Below are positions 18,757-26,242 of a stretch of DNA of 64,000 nt, piece after piece. Position 1 is the first letter of the stretch, and each line of letters starts with the position of its first letter. Below the pieces are notes generated by a model that saw only the letters and a list, made by a program, of their open reading frames with translations, was not told the DNA's origin and did no database searches. The translations under genes were made by a program, and so were the position numbers. Source of the DNA: an uncultured Erythrobacter sp. (lineage in GTDB: Bacteria > Pseudomonadota > Alphaproteobacteria > Sphingomonadales > Sphingomonadaceae); assembly GCF_958304185.1 (NCBI RefSeq), contig NZ_OY284433.1, positions 1,054,001-1,118,000 of the forward strand, in the 5' to 3' direction.

Positions 18757-19128
18757 TTATGATGCGAGCGCCAGCCGCGCTTCGACTTCTGTGCCCTCGA
18801 CGATCTTCTCGGCCTTGCGCACCGCAGCCTTCAGGGGGAGCAGCCAGCCGCCCGCTTGTTTTGACGGAAACAGCGAGGTGCGCCACGTGGTGTTGCCGAT
18901 GGTTGCCTCGACATAGACAGAGCCCCACGCGGCAGCGTTGGTCACAGCAGCGCGGATTGCGTTCGCAATCTCACCATCAATCGTCAGGAAATACCACGAG
19001 CCTTTGGCAGGCGCGCCGTCGCTGCCCTGCCATAGCCATACTGGCCCGCGCACAACCCACGGACCCGGGGAGCCCGTGGATACATGGCCCAACTCGTCAC
19101 GCAGGAACCGGGCGAGGTCAGCGTCCAC
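18757..19128 (-). CDS. DUF1905 domain protein
   Basis: The 123-aa product carries the DUF1905 pattern: VWLWQGSDGAPAKGSWYFLTIDGEIANAI, then WGSVYVEATIGNTTWRTSLFPSKQAGGWLLPLKAAVRKAEKI. This small beta-fold domain is often found with YdeI/OmpD-associated proteins; its biochemical role is not known. The start is uncertain: GTG 19128 is proposed because it avoids the ferredoxin gene that ends at 19161, while a later GTG just before the domain would give about 107 aa. It lies 32 bp after fdx, probably cotranscribed. Confidence 0.72.
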   Translation of the reverse strand: MDADLARFLRDELGHVSTGSPGPWVVRGPVWLWQGSDGAPAKGSWYFLTIDGEIANAIRAAVTNAAAWGSVYVEATIGNTTWRTSLFPSKQAGGWLLPLKAAVRKAEKIVEGTEVEARLALAS

Positions 19129-19160
19129 TTCGTCCGCTTTGCCCCCGCCCTTCGAAAAAC

Positions 19161-19478
19161 TCAGTCTTCCGGAGCGATCGTGACGTGCAGACCGTCGAGT
19201 TCTGCGGTCAGCGGAATCTGGCACGACAGGCGCGAGGTCGGGGCGCGGTGATCGGAGGATTCAAGCAGGTCGTCCTCATCTTCGCTCATCTTCGGCAGCT
19301 TGTCGGCGAAGTCCGGATCGACATGGATGTGGCAGGTCGCGCAGGAACAGCACCCGCCGCACAGTGCCAGCAGCTCGTCAAAGCCATTGTCGCGGATCGC
19401 TTCCATCACCGTAAGGCCCTCGCCGACGGCAATCTCGCTGGTTTCGCCTTCGCGGTTGGTGACGACCAGTCTGGGCAT
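19161..19478 (-). CDS. 2Fe-2S ferredoxin (adrenodoxin type)
   Basis: A 105-aa electron carrier. The cluster ligands follow the adrenodoxin/putidaredoxin spacing C-x5-C-x2-C in [15 protein letters not shown], with the fourth cysteine in SRLSCQIPL. Start ATG 19478 ([12 protein letters not shown]) has AAAAGGAA upstream. Such ferredoxins serve cytochrome P450 or Rieske oxygenases, but no such partner is in this window. Isc-type Fdx is an alternative; absence of isc genes nearby argues against it. Confidence 0.92.
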   Translation of the reverse strand: MPRLVVTNREGETSEIAVGEGLTVMEAIRDNGFDELLALCGGCCSCATCHIHVDPDFADKLPKMSEDEDDLLESSDHRAPTSRLSCQIPLTAELDGLHVTIAPED

Positions 19479-19584
19479 GGATCGAAGTTCCTTTTCGGCT
19501 ATTGGGCGCAAGGTGTTGCGCTGTGAGGGTGCACGCGGGCTGCTATGATAGTCTGGCGCGCAAGGCAAGTTAAGGAAAGTGGCA

Positions 19585-20202
19585 GTGGGGCTAACGGCGA
19601 AAAAATTGCGCGAAGATCTGGACGCGCTGGCTTTGCGAGAGCCGCAACTGGCAGCGGCGCTGGAGCGGGTCGGCTATCCCGAAGCGCGCGTCCGCGAGGC
19701 CGGATTTGCGACCATGCTGCGCACGATCATCGGCCAGCAGGTCTCGGTCGCGTCGGCCGCATCGGTGTGGAACAAGCTGGAGGCAGAACTGGGCGCGGAC
19801 TTCACGCCCGGCTGTCTGCTGGCGCGCGATTTCGACGCCTTGCGCGCTTGCGGGCTGTCGCGCCAGAAACAGGGCTATGCCCGGAGCCTGTGTGAATTGG
19901 CGCAATCGGGCGAGCTTGATCTGCACAACCTGCCCGCTGACGATGAGGCAGCGATTGCGCTGCTGACCCGGATCAAGGGGATCGGGCGCTGGTCGGCGGA
20001 AATCTACCTGCTGTTCGCCGAGGGTCGCCCCGATATCTGGCCCGCCGGCGATCTGGCAGTGCAGGAGGGCGTGAAGCGCTTGCTCGATCTGGAGGAGCGC
20101 CCGGGCGAAAACGTCACCCGCAAGCTGGCCGAACCGTGGTCGCCGCAGCGCGGGAGCATGGCGATTTTCACCTGGCATTTCTACGCCACTCCGGCGCTGT
20201 GA
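19585..20202 (+). CDS. DNA-3-methyladenine glycosylase, AlkA-like (HhH-GPD)
   Basis: Base-excision repair glycosylase removing alkylated purines. Seen are the [20 protein letters not shown] helix, a helix-hairpin-helix [19 protein letters not shown], and [16 protein letters not shown] with the catalytic aspartate typical of the superfamily, then [16 protein letters not shown]. It lacks the N-terminal domain of E. coli AlkA, as in the short form (205 aa). I prefer GTG 19585 since AAGGA lies 8 nt upstream; GTG 19579 is in frame but too close to it. Confidence 0.9.
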   Translation: MGLTAKKLREDLDALALREPQLAAALERVGYPEARVREAGFATMLRTIIGQQVSVASAASVWNKLEAELGADFTPGCLLARDFDALRACGLSRQKQGYARSLCELAQSGELDLHNLPADDEAAIALLTRIKGIGRWSAEIYLLFAEGRPDIWPAGDLAVQEGVKRLLDLEERPGENVTRKLAEPWSPQRGSMAIFTWHFYATPAL

Positions 20203-20209
20203 GTTTGCG

Positions 20210-20262
20210 TCGGGTATGCGGACTGGCAGCCTGTAAACTGCCATTCGGCTAGCGAACCGATT
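20210..20262 (-). repeat. Copy 1 of a diverged intergenic repeat family
   Basis: Read on the minus strand, this stretch translates as AIGSLAEWQFTGCQSA and aligns with four other places in the window that give MTA-x-GS-V-AE-x-Q-like peptides (minus-strand 20560-20645 and 22062-22164; plus-strand 34149-34190 and 35530-35580). Shared bases include GG-TCG-TAGC-GAA-GGCAG. It follows directly after the AlkA-like gene and is not itself a gene. Confidence 0.5.
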
Positions 20263-20272
20263 GCTACCACGC

Positions 20273-20400
20273 TTCTCTCTCCCCTTGCGGGAGAGATACG
20301 AAGACTTGGCAGCTTGCTGCCTAGTCGCAGCTGAGAGGGGGCACGGCCGGAGCTTTGCTCCGGACCCCTCTCGCGGGCCCTCTCCCGCAAGGGGAGAGGG
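20273..20400. repeat. Nested hairpin element
   Basis: Outer arms TCTCCCCTTGCGGGAGAG (20278-20295) and CTCTCCCGCAAGGGGAGAG (20380-20398) are inverted copies. Between them are a middle pair GAGAGGGG/CCCCTCTC and an inner CCGGAGC-TTT-GCTCCGG hairpin. The whole 128 bp can fold into one long structure. It lies in the 552-bp gap 20203-20754, which contains only repeats: no gene is supported there. Confidence 0.75.
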
Positions 20401-20537
20401 CTAAGGCAGCAATCCACCCGGTAGCAGTCGTTCGAGGCCTCGGGGCGCGGTGTTGAAAGCTGATGGGCAGCGTCACCCCAGCGGTTGCGAAGCTCAACCG
20501 AAGGTAGAACGCTGAGATGACGAAGGCTGGCAACCTC

Positions 20538-20640
20538 CCACCCAATTGCACCCGTTCCCGGTGACCTTGATGGCTCCCGACAGCGGACAGGCAGCTTGCA
20601 CCGGATTTTCGCCAAAAGCTGAAATTCCGCAACCGACCCC
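20538..20640. repeat. 103-bp direct repeat, left copy
   Basis: Gap-free match to 22062-22164 at a constant offset of 1524 bp. The shared blocks include CCACCCAATTGCA, CCGTTCCCGGTGA, CTTGATGGCTCCC, GCAGCTTGCACCGG and ATTTTCGCCA, with scattered substitutions. Similarity stops abruptly at both edges. The copies bracket the PilZ remnant and the lower-GC gene. The minus strand of this copy also belongs to the MTAxGSVAExQ repeat family. Confidence 0.85.
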
Positions 20641-20754
20641 ATAGCGGTCATTCCGCTCTCAGACGTGGCCTGCCTGCACAGGGCGGAACTTTCGGTTTGA
20701 AGTAGCATGTGCGCCGCGCGTGCGCTGCTCGCCAGTGGCGACTTGCGCGGGGTC

Positions 20755-21135
20755 TCAGGCGTCGAATGGAAAAGGCGGCAGGGGCGGTAGATAGTCTTGA
20801 GCGCTGCTATTCCCTGCCATACGGCGCCTGATCCTAGCGTAGTGCGACTTCATCAACAGGTCGCTCACTGTTGCGGGGTGAAGCGGCTCGCTGAATGTCA
20901 TGCCTGCTTTGCCGTCTTAACACCAGATTACGTAACCCGATCGCGCATCGAGACCCGTGATCTTGATGGTATAGAGCCTATCACCGACCAGCACTTGCCC
21001 CGATGAGATGCGGATCGTGCACCCCTCTTCCGAAATCTCGGTTACCTTTGCGGCATATGTCAAATCCGCGGTATCTTTGAGGTCTGCTTCGAGCTCGACG
21101 GTGCGACGGAATGCCCAGCGCCGGTCCCGCTTCAT
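20755..21135 (-). pseudogene. PilZ domain gene interrupted by an in-frame TAA
   Basis: From ATG 21135 the frame reads 72 codons of a PilZ protein: RRWAFRRTVELEADL with the arginine cluster, KVTEISEEGCTIRI (the DxSxxG position, here with Glu), and ending GYVIWC. A TAA stop follows at 20917-20919. The same frame then continues for 53 codons with DGKAGMTFSEPLHPATVSDL, which is the expected PilZ C-terminal strand and helix, to TGA at 20755-20757. The full 126-residue product would be a single-domain cyclic-di-GMP effector. Either the gene is inactivated, or only a truncated 72-aa product is made; readthrough is possible but unsupported. It lies between the 103-bp direct repeats. Confidence 0.8.
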
Positions 21136-21324
21136 TTCGCCACCATTTTGCGGCGTGTTTATGACTCAGGATCAGTCGAAATTCGCGGCTTCGCTCGCCG
21201 ATCAACTCCCGAGCGACGCTCCCCCTTTCTGCCATCCTCACCTTCAAAAGGAAGTTGCACCTTCCGTCTATCACCGCTCGGGCGGTCTGTTTCGTTGTTC
21301 ATACATCCTCCTAGCTGGTGGAAA

Positions 21325-21912
21325 TCATATCAGGCCGAACGAAATCTTCGACACGGTGCAAGACGGTAGCTCAAGTTTTGCTCGAACCTCATTCATTACA
21401 ATACGTCCGTCATGATCTTTAACCTGAAACATAGCTACGGCTGATGCGTGATGATCATCAATGTGAAACAAGTCAGTCACGACATGCTGGAATTCTTTGT
21501 TAATTTCCCGGTCTTTTATTGCAACATTGATCGCATGGATGCTGCCGTCAATGCCCGAGCGGCAACGTCTTATCATCATTTCATAAGTTGGTGCGTCATC
21601 CTTTGACATAGTCTCGGATTTGGCGTCGGCTAATGTGAACTGCACTTCATTCAAATGAGCAAACGGTGGTGCCCGTTCGCTCGGCAATGCGTTCGAAACA
21701 CTCAGGCCAGCAGCGCCAAATACGCAGAAAGCCCGCCTTGCTTTCCTGATGACCTGTTCCCGTCGGCGTCGACGCCTCACGCCGTTAATGGAATTATCCA
21801 CGGAGCGTCGATACAATGCGATGAACCCATGTGCGCCTAAGGCAAATGCCTCGCAGTCGCGGACGCAGTCCTCGTTTTTGCGCATTGCGTTTGAGTTAGT
21901 GACCTCACTCAT
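21325..21912 (-). CDS. Unrecognised protein, lower-GC gene
   Basis: A 195-aa frame from ATG 21912. I do not recognise it. The N-terminal third is basic (GVRRRRRREQVIRKARR) next to a mildly hydrophobic stretch (FCVFGAAGLSVSNAL); the C-terminal half is regular and hydrophilic (YEMMIRRCRSGIDGSIHAINVA, VVTDLFHIDDHHASAVAMFQ), like a folded cytoplasmic domain. The region has visibly lower GC than its neighbours and codons rare elsewhere here (AAT, ATA, TTA), and lies within the direct-repeat-bounded segment, consistent with acquired DNA. No clear Shine-Dalgarno is seen. The 189 bp between it and the PilZ gene hold nothing identified. Confidence 0.5.
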   Translation of the reverse strand: MSEVTNSNAMRKNEDCVRDCEAFALGAHGFIALYRRSVDNSINGVRRRRRREQVIRKARRAFCVFGAAGLSVSNALPSERAPPFAHLNEVQFTLADAKSETMSKDDAPTYEMMIRRCRSGIDGSIHAINVAIKDREINKEFQHVVTDLFHIDDHHASAVAMFQVKDHDGRIVMNEVRAKLELPSCTVSKISFGLI

Positions 21913-22061
21913 CAAGCAACTAGTTATACGATTGCCACTAACAACCGATTAACTATGCCGAGTCTTCACCAGCAGCAAGGAACGCACTAATCGGTCGGCC
22001 CGTCGTTCGCCGCTAGCGTAGTCAGGACTGACACACATAGGCCGAACGCAAGTTCCGGTTT

Positions 22062-22164
22062 CCACCCAATTGCAGCCGTTCCCGGTGATCTTGATGGCTC
22101 CCATTAGCGGACGGGCAGCTTGCACCGGATTTTCGCCACAAGCTGAAATTGAGCAAGCGACCCC
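22062..22164. repeat. 103-bp direct repeat, right copy
   Basis: Partner of 20538-20640 in the same orientation without insertion or deletion. Differences are scattered single bases (for example GACAG versus TTAG in the middle), so the duplication is not recent. The 745-bp gap 21913-22657 contains this copy, a palindromic doublet and regulatory-looking repeats ahead of the SDR gene, and no supported gene. Confidence 0.85.
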
Positions 22165-22179
22165 AAAACAACCCCTGTC

Positions 22180-22259
22180 GTCACCCCGGCGAAGGCCGGG
22201 GCCCAGCGCCTCACATTGCAATGCTCGCCCCTCTGGGTCCCGGCCTTCGCCGGGATGAC
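22180..22259. repeat. Palindromic repeat doublet (GGCGAAGGCCGGG type)
   Basis: Two 27-bp arms, 22180-22206 and 22233-22259, are inverted copies with two mismatches. Each arm contains the core CCCGGCGAAGGCCGGG or its complement CCCGGCCTTCGCCGGG. The 26-bp centre is unrelated. This REPIN-like form is widespread in Sphingomonadales intergenic DNA. Confidence 0.85.
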
Positions 22260-22443
22260 GGGATCGGGCAGCCTCCCACCCACTTCCCCGCCATTCGCAC
22301 GCTCGGACCGCCTTCCCGAAAGCGGACCAACGCCGATTTCCTACGCGTCCCTGCGATGCTACGGCAGGCGGGTTCTTTCGTATCGTCATCCATCCGCGCG
22401 GAGCGGCGCACTGCAGCCCCTCCCCCCCCCGCAGGAGTGAAAG

Positions 22444-22533
22444 TGTCAACTTCGTGATTTCGGATCAACACTCTCAATTTGCTGAGGACTTTCACAATTT
22501 CGCCGCTTGACACCCTGTCAACTTTGTCAACTT
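22444..22533. promoter_or_regulatory. Three TGTCAACTT direct repeats upstream of the SDR gene
   Basis: TGTCAACTT occurs at 22444-22452, 22516-22524 and 22525-22533, the last two in tandem with no spacer. A TTGACA hexamer at 22507-22512 adjoins them. The density of one 9-mer in 90 bp suggests a regulator site or a promoter control region, though which gene it controls cannot be told from sequence alone. Confidence 0.4.
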
Positions 22534-22597
22534 CAAACCCAGTGAAGCGGGCCGCTTTCACCCTGACCCTGCGCTGTGCGTTGCGACATTCTTACTG

Positions 22598-22613
22598 CTG
22601 ACAAGCGTGTCAG
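22598..22613. promoter_or_regulatory. Palindromic operator CTGACAAGCGTGTCAG
   Basis: Perfect 6-bp arms CTGACA/TGTCAG around AGCG, 44 bp upstream of the SDR start. The size and symmetry fit a TetR-type operator. CTGACA could double as the -35 element of the SDR promoter, but the hexamer 17 bp later (TAAACG) is a poor -10. No regulator gene is adjacent. Confidence 0.45.
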
Positions 22614-22657
22614 TTCACTCTAAACGGCCCGCAAAACGCAATCGAGAGGGGATCCCA

Positions 22658-23464
22658 ATGACCGTCCAGCGCAGCATCTTCATCACGGGCGGGGGATCGG
22701 GCATCGGCCGTGCGACCGCGCAGCACTTTGCCGCGCGCGGATGGTATGTGGGCGTGGCCGACATCAACGAGGCCGGGATGGCCGAAACGCTGGCCGGGAT
22801 CGCGGGCGAGGCCAAGTGGTCGGGCAAGCTCGACGTCCGCGACCGCAAGGGCTGGGACGAGGCGCTGTCGTCCTTCGCGGCGGCCGCTGGCGGGCGGATC
22901 GATGTGCTCGTCAACAATGCCGGGATCGGCACCGGCGGATCTCTGTCCGAACTCGACCCCGAGGAAATCGACCGCTGCCTCGATATCAACCTCAAAGGCG
23001 TGCTCTACGGTGCGCAGGCGGTCTATCCCTACCTCAAGGCGAGCGCGCCGCGATCGGCGCTGATCAACATCGCCAGCGCGGCGGGGATTGCAGGCTCAGC
23101 GGGCATGAGCGTCTATTGCGCGACCAAGTTCGGCGTGCGCGCGGTCAGCGAAAGCCTTGATGCCGAATGGTCGCCGGACGGGATCACGGTCGCCTCGGTG
23201 TGCCCGGCTTTCATCGACACTCCGCTGCTGAACGGCACTGGCAACCGCAAATCGAACGAACAGATTCGCGACCGGGTGACGGCAGCCGGGTTGGAGATCA
23301 GCCCCGTGGCGGACGTGGCGCAGGCAATCTGGGACGCGGTCCACGGCGACAAGCTCGACTATTTTGTGGGCGCGACCGCAAAGCGCATGGCCTTTGCCAA
23401 GCGCTGGATGCCGGGCAAGGTGCGCAAGGACCTGCGCGCGAGTTCAGGGCCGCTCGGAAGGTAA
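22658..23464 (+). CDS. Short-chain dehydrogenase/reductase
   Basis: Classical SDR, 268 aa, NAD(P)H-dependent oxidoreductase. Cofactor motif ITGGGSGIGRAT at the N-terminus, NNAGIGTGG, catalytic serine in NIASAAG, and YxxxK in YCATKFGVRAVSE. The acidic residue in VADINEAG after the second strand favours NAD(H). Start ATG 22658 is preceded by GAGAGGGG; an upstream in-frame GTG at 22607 lacks this. Substrate cannot be named. The gene converges with the next one with no gap. Confidence 0.93.
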   Translation: MTVQRSIFITGGGSGIGRATAQHFAARGWYVGVADINEAGMAETLAGIAGEAKWSGKLDVRDRKGWDEALSSFAAAAGGRIDVLVNNAGIGTGGSLSELDPEEIDRCLDINLKGVLYGAQAVYPYLKASAPRSALINIASAAGIAGSAGMSVYCATKFGVRAVSESLDAEWSPDGITVASVCPAFIDTPLLNGTGNRKSNEQIRDRVTAAGLEISPVADVAQAIWDAVHGDKLDYFVGATAKRMAFAKRWMPGKVRKDLRASSGPLGR

Positions 23465-24610
23465 TTAGCGCAAGCTGTCCATCACCGCCCGGCCCTCCGC
23501 CGAAAGGAACGGGCGGGCCTCGGCCCACGGCAAGACAACCTCCTCGGTGCAGGCGAAGATCACGTGCGGGAGCTGCGGCACGAGCACCGGGCCTTCGCGG
23601 GTGAGGCCAATCTGCCAGCTGGAGCCGCCAAACCCATCGGCAGTCCCGCATTCATCGCCGTCCTCCCGCTCCGGCCAATGCGCCAGCACCGCTTTGCCGA
23701 GCGCTTCGGACAGGCCCGCAATCGGACGCTTGGCCGCCTTCGGTTCGGTCTCGCTGTCCCAATCGTAGAACGCCAGCGCGTCCGGCCTGAACCACGCCGC
23801 CGGATCAACCTCGACGCCGCTATCGCGGTCATAGACGGCCAGACCACTGTAATGATTGGGATGCGCACCCCCGCAATAGCTGCTGCCGCTATCGCGCACG
23901 CCCAGCCAGCGGGCTGTCATCAGGATCGGCACCACCGTCTGTTCGAGGTAGCCTGCCGCGCCGCTGGCATTGGCCATGCTCCAGCCGACGCATTGCCCCG
24001 CGACATGCGCCGCGGTGCCATCCGGCAGCGCCGCCCCCAGCGCGCGGTTGACCGCCGCGTCGTCGGGCCGCACCCGATCAAGCGCGAAACTGGTAACGTG
24101 GTAATCATCAAGCCCCGAACGCTTGGGCCCGGCATAGGCCAGTTCGGTGTAGTCGGTGCCTGCGAAACTTGCCCGCTTGGCCGTGGTCTCGCCCCCCGCC
24201 AGCAGCGGCGCAAGGAACGCCTCGCTTTCGCAAGGCGTGCCGTATTCGGAGAAACCGGCCGGGACAGCGATCAGGCGGATGGGCCGGGTCTGGCCAGCGT
24301 CCTGCCAGCCACCCGCAAGGTGATCGCCCGCTTGCGGCGCGAAGGTCCATGTCGCCCCGGTCGCCTCATCGAACCCGCGAACTTCGCGGGCGACCTGCGG
24401 CGCGCTATCATCTCCCAGCTCCAGCCGGATCGGCTCCAGCGCAGCATCGGCGTAATAGACCCCGGCGCGGGCATCCTGCTCGAAGAAGCAGGCAGTGATC
24501 GCCGTCTCGCCAAGCGTGCCGCGCCAGATGTGCCCCTCCTTCTGAGGCTCCTGCGCTACGACCGGCCCCGCTGTTAGCGCGATCGCGACAAGGGCCCCAA
24601 CGGCCCGCAT
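23465..24610 (-). CDS. Secreted protein with DUF3298-like C-terminus
   Basis: The 381-aa product from ATG 24610 has a signal peptide (RAVGALVAIALTAGPVVAQ, cleavage after AxA-like VVA), so it is periplasmic or outer-membrane associated. The C-terminal half holds SSYCGGAHPNHYSGLAVYDRD, resembling the GGAHG motif of DUF3298/RsiV-type proteins, followed by an aspartate-rich region and several cysteines. The N-terminal half is unrecognised. It is translationally coupled to the upstream phhB by a TGATG overlap. Function unknown. Confidence 0.75.
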   Translation of the reverse strand: MRAVGALVAIALTAGPVVAQEPQKEGHIWRGTLGETAITACFFEQDARAGVYYADAALEPIRLELGDDSAPQVAREVRGFDEATGATWTFAPQAGDHLAGGWQDAGQTRPIRLIAVPAGFSEYGTPCESEAFLAPLLAGGETTAKRASFAGTDYTELAYAGPKRSGLDDYHVTSFALDRVRPDDAAVNRALGAALPDGTAAHVAGQCVGWSMANASGAAGYLEQTVVPILMTARWLGVRDSGSSYCGGAHPNHYSGLAVYDRDSGVEVDPAAWFRPDALAFYDWDSETEPKAAKRPIAGLSEALGKAVLAHWPEREDGDECGTADGFGGSSWQIGLTREGPVLVPQLPHVIFACTEEVVLPWAEARPFLSAEGRAVMDSLR

Positions 24611-24909
24611 CACGCCAGCGCGTCGATCGCTTGAGCCAGCGTCACATCGCGCTGGGACAAGCCGCCGGTCTGGCCGGCGTCGTGGGTGGTCAACGTCACT
24701 TCGACCTTGGCGTAGACGTTGAACCATTCGGGGTGGTGATCCTGCGCCTCGGCCAGCAGGGCGATCCGGCTCATAAAGCCCCACGCCTGCGAGAAATCCT
24801 TGAACTGGAATGTCCGCGTGATCGCCTTGCCCTCGCGCGCCAGTGCCCAGGCGGGGTGATCGGCGAGCAGCTGGGTGATTTCTTCGCTCGTAAGCTCGGG
24901 GACGGACAT
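24610..24909 (-). CDS. phhB: Pterin-4a-carbinolamine dehydratase
   Basis: Small (99 aa) dehydratase that recycles the pterin cofactor of phenylalanine hydroxylase. Family motif (E/D)HHP(E/D)W appears as [25 protein letters not shown]-like sequence, preceded by [24 protein letters not shown] 24909 ([10 protein letters not shown]) is the natural start. No phenylalanine hydroxylase gene is in this window. TGATG overlap with the following secreted-protein gene. Confidence 0.93.
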   Translation of the reverse strand: MSVPELTSEEITQLLADHPAWALAREGKAITRTFQFKDFSQAWGFMSRIALLAEAQDHHPEWFNVYAKVEVTLTTHDAGQTGGLSQRDVTLAQAIDALA

Positions 24910-24974
24910 GGGGCAGGTTCCTTGAAACAGCGTCGCTTGTTTGCGCGGCCCCTTTTCCCTAACGCTGCGCGCCA

Positions 24975-25592
24975 ATGCAAGCGCCCTCACCCGCCCTGTC
25001 CGCGCATGATCTCGCCTGCCGCCGGGGAGACCGGCTGCTGTTCCGCCGGCTGTCGTTCGCTCTGAAAGCCGGAGCGGCGTGCCATGTGACGGGCGCGAAT
25101 GGAGCGGGCAAGACGACGCTGATCCGCGCGGTCGCGGGGCTGACGACGCCCTATGCGGGCGAAGTGCACCGGACAGGCGCGCTGGCGCTGCTCGACGAAC
25201 GCACTGGGCTTGGCCCTGACCTGCCGCTCGGCCGGGCGCTGGCGTTCTGGGCGAAGATTGACCATGTCGGCCACCTCGCGCTGGAAAGCTGCTGTGACCG
25301 GCTTGGCCTCGGCAATTTGCTGGAGGTGCCGGTGCGCTACCTTTCTACCGGCCAGAAGAAACGCGCCGCCCTCGCCCGCGTGCTGGGGCAGCAAGCGTCG
25401 GTGTGGCTGCTGGACGAGCCCCTCTCGGGCCTCGACACCGCTTCGCAAAGCCTCGTCAGCGAACTTGTGCGCGAGCATTGCGCAGGCGGTGGGATCGCGC
25501 TGATCGCCTCGCACCAGCCGCTTGACGTGCCGGGAATGACCGCCTTCGCGATCGAGGATTTCGCGCCCACGCCAGCCGAGGCGGACGCCTGA
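24975..25592 (+). CDS. ccmA: Heme exporter ATP-binding protein CcmA
   Basis: ATPase subunit of the CcmABCD system that releases holo-CcmE in cytochrome c maturation. Walker [20 protein letters not shown] signature [16 protein letters not shown] and Walker [13 protein letters not shown] are intact in a 205-aa protein, the usual compact CcmA size. It overlaps ccmB by one base (TGATG). The promoter should lie in the 65-bp divergent gap shared with phhB. Confidence 0.93.
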   Translation: MQAPSPALSAHDLACRRGDRLLFRRLSFALKAGAACHVTGANGAGKTTLIRAVAGLTTPYAGEVHRTGALALLDERTGLGPDLPLGRALAFWAKIDHVGHLALESCCDRLGLGNLLEVPVRYLSTGQKKRAALARVLGQQASVWLLDEPLSGLDTASQSLVSELVREHCAGGGIALIASHQPLDVPGMTAFAIEDFAPTPAEADA

Positions 25593-26242
25593 TGCTGATG
25601 CAGCTCCTGCGGCGTGACCTCGCGCAGTTCTTTCCTTTCACCGGTAGCGGAGCCGCCCTACCCGTGGTGTTCTTCGTTGCGGTCGCGATGCTGTTCCCCT
25701 TTGCGGTCGGGCCGGATGCCAACATCCTCGCCAAGACCGGTGGCGGGGTGGTGTGGATCGCGGCGCTGCTGGCGGCGATTCTCCCGCTGGAAAAGCTGGT
25801 GGCGCGGGATATCGAGCTCGGCTTCTTCGACCAGCTCAAGCTGCGGGGCATGGCGGAAGAGGCGATGATGGCGGTGCGCCTGATCGCTCATTGGCTCAGT
25901 TTCGGCCCGCCGCTGGTGCTGGCAACTTTCCCGGCGGCCGCGTTGCTGAAGATCGAGGGCGAGACGTTTCAGATCCTGCTGCTGGGGCTTATCGCTGGCA
26001 CACCGGGGCTCGCCGCCATCGGGTTGATAATCGCCGCCCTCACCGCTTCCCTACGCGCAGGCGCGGCGCTTTCGGGCCTGCTCTTGATCCCCCTCGCCCT
26101 CCCCATCCTGATTTTCGGTGCCGGTGCGCTCGCCCGTCAGGATCAAGTGAGCCTCGGCTTCGTTGGAGCCATAAGCCTCGCACTGGTGGCACTCGCTCCG
26201 TTTGCCGCCGGAGCCGCGATCCGGGCGGCAAGGGAGAACTAG
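25592..26242 (+). CDS. ccmB: Heme exporter membrane protein CcmB
   Basis: Membrane subunit paired with CcmA; 216 aa with about six membrane spans. The N-terminal LLRRDLAQFF, PFAVGPD, GVVWIAALLAAILPLEKLVARDIELGFFDQL and the TAGTPGLAAIGLIIAALTASLRAG-like segment match CcmB. Only ccmA and ccmB are here; ccmC, ccmE and later maturation genes must lie elsewhere. A further membrane protein gene overlaps its stop codon. Confidence 0.93.
   Translation: MLMQLLRRDLAQFFPFTGSGAALPVVFFVAVAMLFPFAVGPDANILAKTGGGVVWIAALLAAILPLEKLVARDIELGFFDQLKLRGMAEEAMMAVRLIAHWLSFGPPLVLATFPAAALLKIEGETFQILLLGLIAGTPGLAAIGLIIAALTASLRAGAALSGLLLIPLALPILIFGAGALARQDQVSLGFVGAISLALVALAPFAAGAAIRAAREN

Noticed and set aside
20181-20708. 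175-codon minus-strand frame crossing the AlkA end and the repeats
   Set aside because: It is made of two repeat-family copies and the nested hairpin; no protein character outside them.
21949-22449. 166-codon minus-strand frame before the SDR gene
   Set aside because: Runs through the 103-bp repeat and the palindromic doublet; translation is repeat-derived (HPGEGRDPEG type).
20203-22657. Insertion sequence or integrase-bearing island
   Set aside because: No transposase or integrase frame and no tRNA target; only repeats and the two genes described are present.
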